Positions 23,728 through 26,528 of a stretch of DNA of 26,528 nt are shown piece by piece (position 1 is the first letter of the stretch; each line of letters begins with the position of its first letter). Location: the NCBI GenBank assembly GCA_023231105.1, contig JALNWB010000035.1, forward strand, positions 1-26,528, in the 5' to 3' direction. The translations under genes were made by a program, and so were the position numbers. A model generated the notes under the pieces. That model was not told where the DNA came from, made no database searches, and worked only from the letters and a program-made list of their open reading frames with translations. This DNA comes from Ignavibacteriaceae bacterium (GTDB taxonomy: Bacteria > Bacteroidota > Ignavibacteria > Ignavibacteriales > Ignavibacteriaceae).

Positions 23728-24390
23728 TTAATCTGAAAATGTTTGAGCTTTTTTCTGCAGTTCGTTTAACTTTTCTTCGCATTGCAAAATCATTTTTGAT
23801 GTTTCATCGTAACTTAAATTTTTACCAATCAGTATCGGCTCGGAATAAACTAATTGCACTTTTGAAAACGGAAACGGAACTTCAAAATTGTCCCAGCTAT
23901 GTAATTTTCTTTTCGATTTACAACCAACACCAACAAGCACTAAAGGCACTCCGCTTTTCTTTGCAGTAATAACCGCGCCGGCTTTCATTTTGAAATTTGG
24001 TCCGCGCGGTCCATCGGGAGTAATGGCAACCGGGCATTCGTGTTTTGCGTGGTCAATCATAATTTGCAATGCAATATTTCCGCCTTTGGAACTGGAACCG
24101 CGAACAACTTTGTAATTCCACTTGCGTAGAATTTTTGAGAGTAAATCGCCGTCTTTGCTTTTACTTATTATGGCAAGCAATTTTAAATTCCGATGAGCAA
24201 ACCACGGAATCACCATCGTTCCATGCCAGAATGCAATTACAAATTCTTTCTTTTCTTTTAAAAGAGATTTAATGGAATCGTTTCCGGCAGATTGAATCCG
24301 CAATGTTTTGCAAAGCGTTTGAATCAATATGTAAAGAACATAATTTCCAATGAATCGAAGAAAATCTTGATGCAGTTTTCTAAGCTTCAT
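23728..24390 (-). CDS. DUF374 lysophospholipid acyltransferase-type protein
   Basis: The 220 residues match the DUF374 family of the acyltransferase superfamily: FVIAFWHGTMVIPWF (His56 probable catalytic base), SKSKDGDLLSKILRKWNYKVVRGSSSKGG, 'AITPDGPRGP' (124-131) and KSGVPLVLVGV. An N-terminal hydrophobic stretch (FLRFIGNYVLYILIQTL) suggests membrane attachment. It overlaps the end of lpxB by 11 bases and sits before lpxK, so a role in acylating lipid A or a precursor is likely but inferred from context. A late acyltransferase of the LpxL type is the main alternative; its H-x4-D motif is not seen here. Confidence 0.88.
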   Translation of the reverse strand: MKLRKLHQDFLRFIGNYVLYILIQTLCKTLRIQSAGNDSIKSLLKEKKEFVIAFWHGTMVIPWFAHRNLKLLAIISKSKDGDLLSKILRKWNYKVVRGSSSKGGNIALQIMIDHAKHECPVAITPDGPRGPNFKMKAGAVITAKKSGVPLVLVGVGCKSKRKLHSWDNFEVPFPFSKVQLVYSEPILIGKNLSYDETSKMILQCEEKLNELQKKAQTFSD

Positions 24391-25522
24391 TGATCGATGC
24401 TATAATTATTTCTGCGGCAGTTTTTGAAGCGTCTTTGTTTCCAAGAACTTCCTTCAGACTTTTTAATTTTTCCGAAATGGTTTTATACAGAGAAGCATCA
24501 CTTAAAAAATTGCTGCATTCATTTAAAATATTTTTTGTGTTCACATCGTTTTGAATCAATTCCGGCACAACCGTTTCGCCGGCGATAATGTTGGCTAATC
24601 CGATGTTGCGCAACGTTACTAATTTTTTCCCGATGAAATACGTCAGCGCATTTGTTTTATAGACAATCACCATCGGCAAACCGAACAGAGCTGCTTCAAG
24701 CGTTGAAGTTCCCGATTTGATTATGCCAAGTTTTGCATACTTAAAAAGTTCATAAGATTTGTTTTTAATAACGCGATAATTTTTTTCACTACTCAAACTT
24801 TTAAAAGTTCTTTCATCAATATTTGAAGAACAGCCAACTACAACTTGTAAATCAAATTTCTTTGCAACGGCAATCGCTCCTTCAATAACAGAAGGAAATA
24901 TTTTTGCAACTTCCTGAATTCTGCTTCCCGGCAGAACGAGCAAAATTTCTTTTTGCACATCGAGATTATTTTGGGAGAAAAATTCATTCCTCTCAATAAA
25001 CGAATAGTTGTTGATCCGTTCAATTAACGGATGCCCGACAAACGTTACATCTACTCCCGCCTTTTTATAAAACGTTTCTTCGAATGGAAAAAGCACCAAC
25101 ATTTTATTCACAAGTTTTTTTATTTTGTGAATACGGTGTTTCCCCCAAGCCCAGATTTGCGGAGAAATGTAATAGATAATTTTTCTCTCCATTGCATTTA
25201 GTTTTTTTGCAATGCTCAAATTGAAACCGGGATAATCTATCAACACGCATGTTTGAATATTTTTTTCTTCAACAAGTTTCAGCACGTCGGTTTGTACTTT
25301 TTTTATAAACGGTAAATGTTTTATCACTTCAACAAAACCGAGAAACGCCATTTTATTTATGTGATAGAGGAGCTGCAATCCTTCGCGCTTCATTTCATCG
25401 CCGCCAATTCCATAAAACGAAAGAGTCGGGTCAACAGCCTTTATCGCTTTTATTAATGCGGCTCCGTGCAAATCTCCGGAGGCTTCTCCTGCAAGTACCA
25501 ATATGTTTTTCACTGCGGACAT
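24380..25522 (-). CDS. lpxB: Lipid-A-disaccharide synthase
   Basis: GT-B glycosyltransferase (family GT19) that joins UDP-diacylglucosamine and lipid X. The 380 residues are full length: LVLAGEASGDLHGAALIKAI at the N-terminus (GEASGD at 12-17), FYGIGGDEM, 'LIDYPGFNLSIAKKL', YYISPQIWAWGKHRIHKIK, LVLPGSRIQEV, and the UDP-binding region KSGTSTLEAALFGLPMVIVYK. It starts 2 bases after the methyltransferase stop and overlaps the DUF374 gene. Confidence 0.97.
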   Translation of the reverse strand: MSAVKNILVLAGEASGDLHGAALIKAIKAVDPTLSFYGIGGDEMKREGLQLLYHINKMAFLGFVEVIKHLPFIKKVQTDVLKLVEEKNIQTCVLIDYPGFNLSIAKKLNAMERKIIYYISPQIWAWGKHRIHKIKKLVNKMLVLFPFEETFYKKAGVDVTFVGHPLIERINNYSFIERNEFFSQNNLDVQKEILLVLPGSRIQEVAKIFPSVIEGAIAVAKKFDLQVVVGCSSNIDERTFKSLSSEKNYRVIKNKSYELFKYAKLGIIKSGTSTLEAALFGLPMVIVYKTNALTYFIGKKLVTLRNIGLANIIAGETVVPELIQNDVNTKNILNECSNFLSDASLYKTISEKLKSLKEVLGNKDASKTAAEIIIASINEA

Positions 25523-25524
25523 GG

Positions 25525-26106
25525 TTAAGACATTCTTCTAAAAAACCAAAGGAGAATTAAGGTGCCTGCTACAATTGAAAATGCTTGCAGAGTTCTTCGT
25601 TCCGAGCGCAATCCTTTTTTTATATCATATTCCGGTTGTTCAATTCCTTCTTTTTTGTACGGAGTTAAGCGTGGAAAAATTCGCGGAACGTTATTAAAAT
25701 ATTCGGTGTAATCATTTCCGAATTTTTCTTTTAGAAATCCTTCTTCTTCTTTAATGATTTCGTAATATTGAAAAACGAAAAACGCCAGAGCGATAATTTG
25801 GAGATACGGGAAGAGAGCGAAGGACATAATTCCCAAACCGAAATAAATTAAAATATTTCCTACGTAAAGCGGATTACGGGTGTACGCATATGGTCCATTG
25901 ATAACCAAAAAAGTTCCGCCGACTTTGTTGGTTGTGCGGGTTTCACTACCAGCCCAGCTTACGCCCCACAAGCGGATGAGTTCGCCGCAGATTGCTACAA
26001 GCAAACCCAGAGGTAAACTCCAAACATTTGATTGCTGATAAGCGACCATGAGAATTAAAAATGGGATGGGTGTGTAGCTTCTGTAAGTAAATAGTTTATT
26101 AGTCAT
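25525..26106 (-). CDS. ICMT/PEMT-family membrane methyltransferase
   Basis: The 193-residue membrane protein has about four hydrophobic segments (10-23, 29-47, 85-100, 105-120, plus a C-terminal one at 173-190). It carries the isoprenylcysteine methyltransferase-like signature GPYAYTRNPLYVGNILIYFG and the downstream EEGFLKEKFGNDYTEYFNNVPRIFPR. Enzymes of this group methylate isoprenyl cysteines, phospholipids or other lipids with SAM; bacterial substrates are mostly unknown. It is the first gene before lpxB (2-base gap), hinting at a lipid or cell-envelope substrate. Its start codon lies inside the period-7 tract at 26099-26126. Confidence 0.85.
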   Translation of the reverse strand: MTNKLFTYRSYTPIPFLILMVAYQQSNVWSLPLGLLVAICGELIRLWGVSWAGSETRTTNKVGGTFLVINGPYAYTRNPLYVGNILIYFGLGIMSFALFPYLQIIALAFFVFQYYEIIKEEEGFLKEKFGNDYTEYFNNVPRIFPRLTPYKKEGIEQPEYDIKKGLRSERRTLQAFSIVAGTLILLWFFRRMS

Positions 26107-26126
26107 TTGTCATTCGTCATTTGTTA
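26099..26126. repeat. Period-7 tract, TTNGTCA type
   Basis: Four 7-mers in phase: TTAGTCA, TTTGTCA, TTCGTCA, TTTGTTA. The tract contains both the stop codon of the four-helix-bundle gene (26117-26119) and the start codon of the methyltransferase gene (26104-26106). Confidence 0.75.
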
Positions 26127-26485
26127 GTAATATTTTTAGAGCCAATCGATTTTATATATGCGTTCAATCTTTTATGGAGTAAGTCAATCTTGTCATTATA
26201 TATTTGAAGCACTTCTATCGTTATTAAATTTCTGTTTTCTGCTTTCTTCAACCAAACTTGAGTTTCAGTTAAAGAACCTCTGCTGATGTAACAAAAATGT
26301 TTGTTCTCTTGATAATGAAATCTGCCAAAACCTTCAGCAATATTGGCGGCAACCGAATCAGCAGAATTTACAACTTGTTTGCCAATAGTATTCTTTGCAA
26401 AATAATCCCAGGCAAGAACTTCTTTCCAAACCATTTCACCAAGCTCCATTGCAAGATTAAAGACTTCCAGTTCACTTAATTTCAT
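26117..26485 (-). CDS. Four-helix-bundle protein (23S rRNA intervening-sequence family)
   Basis: The 122 residues match the family first seen in insertions of 23S rRNA genes: LEVFNLAMELGEMVW, NTIGKQVVNSADSVAANIAEGFGRF, the KHFCYISRGSLTETQVWLKKAENR block and a final long helix. Members form small helical bundles that often pentamerise; the function is unknown, and most copies are not in rRNA genes. No rRNA sequence is seen here. Its last residues (NITNK) and stop codon are encoded by a period-7 tract, and another tract lies 17 bases upstream of its start. Confidence 0.9.
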   Translation of the reverse strand: MKLSELEVFNLAMELGEMVWKEVLAWDYFAKNTIGKQVVNSADSVAANIAEGFGRFHYQENKHFCYISRGSLTETQVWLKKAENRNLITIEVLQIYNDKIDLLHKRLNAYIKSIGSKNITNK

Positions 26486-26501
26486 TTTACAACTTCACTT
26501 C

Positions 26502-26528
26502 CAATGTCCACTGACTGATGACCAATGA
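26502..26528. repeat. Period-7 tract at the right edge, inverted TGAC type
   Basis: CAATGTC, CACTGAC, TGATGAC and an incomplete CAATGA run to the window edge. The TGAC core is the reverse complement of the GTCA core of the tract on the other side of the four-helix-bundle gene. It may continue beyond the window. Confidence 0.6.

Noticed and set aside
26117..26485. Intervening sequence inside a 23S rRNA gene
   Set aside because: The protein belongs to that family but no rRNA sequence flanks it; protein-coding DNA lies on its left side.

Overview
The window reads as ordinary chromosome from a low-GC Gram-negative bacterium, most likely Ignavibacteria or another member of the Bacteroidota/Chlorobi group. 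This is an inference from four things: a lipid A pathway (lpxB, lpxK), a promoter whose -10 region also fits the TAnnTTTG Bacteroidota box, a gene remnant with the 'FGGS..D.SVEQT.DGG...DVYLIKTD' repeat typical of secreted proteins of that group, and an argCJBDRGH cluster. No database search was possible. All genes except the first two lie on the minus strand, so the main direction of transcription is right to left.

Left end (1-2834). A CocE/NonD-type hydrolase cut by the window edge is followed one base later by a secreted DUF4440/NTF2-like protein. Facing them are an orphan DUF433 gene, a decayed remnant of a repeat protein, and a lipoprotein with an Ig-like domain and a cytochrome c-like tail whose heme motif is CX4CH.

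2955-5497. A two-gene unit encodes an exported (Tat) DUF362 protein and a membrane polyferredoxin that looks like NapH fused to NapG/MauM.

5618-7297. gpsA and plsY make glycerol-3-phosphate and lysophosphatidate for phospholipid synthesis.

7409-14738. One compact arginine operon, in transcription order argC-argJ-argB-argD-argR-argG-argH. It has overlapping genes, its own repressor gene, and a strong candidate promoter with an ARG-box-like palindrome about 150 bp upstream of argC. argF is not in it.

15220-17616. A small accessory stretch: an unrecognised 297-residue protein and an AAA/DUF4143 ATPase.

17808-26485. ispD, queA and ppdK, then lpxK, a DUF374 acyltransferase, lpxB and an ICMT-like methyltransferase as a lipid A operon, and a four-helix-bundle (23S intervening-sequence family) protein at the right edge.

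Two kinds of small repeat run through the window. (1) Period-7 tracts with a different 7-mer at each site lie in gene boundaries at six places and supply start or stop codons to some genes. (2) Short GC-rich palindromes occur at five places; two are inside reading frames (argH and the end of argD) and seem to have added residues. These repeats and the DUF362/polyferredoxin pair are the least ordinary parts of the window.
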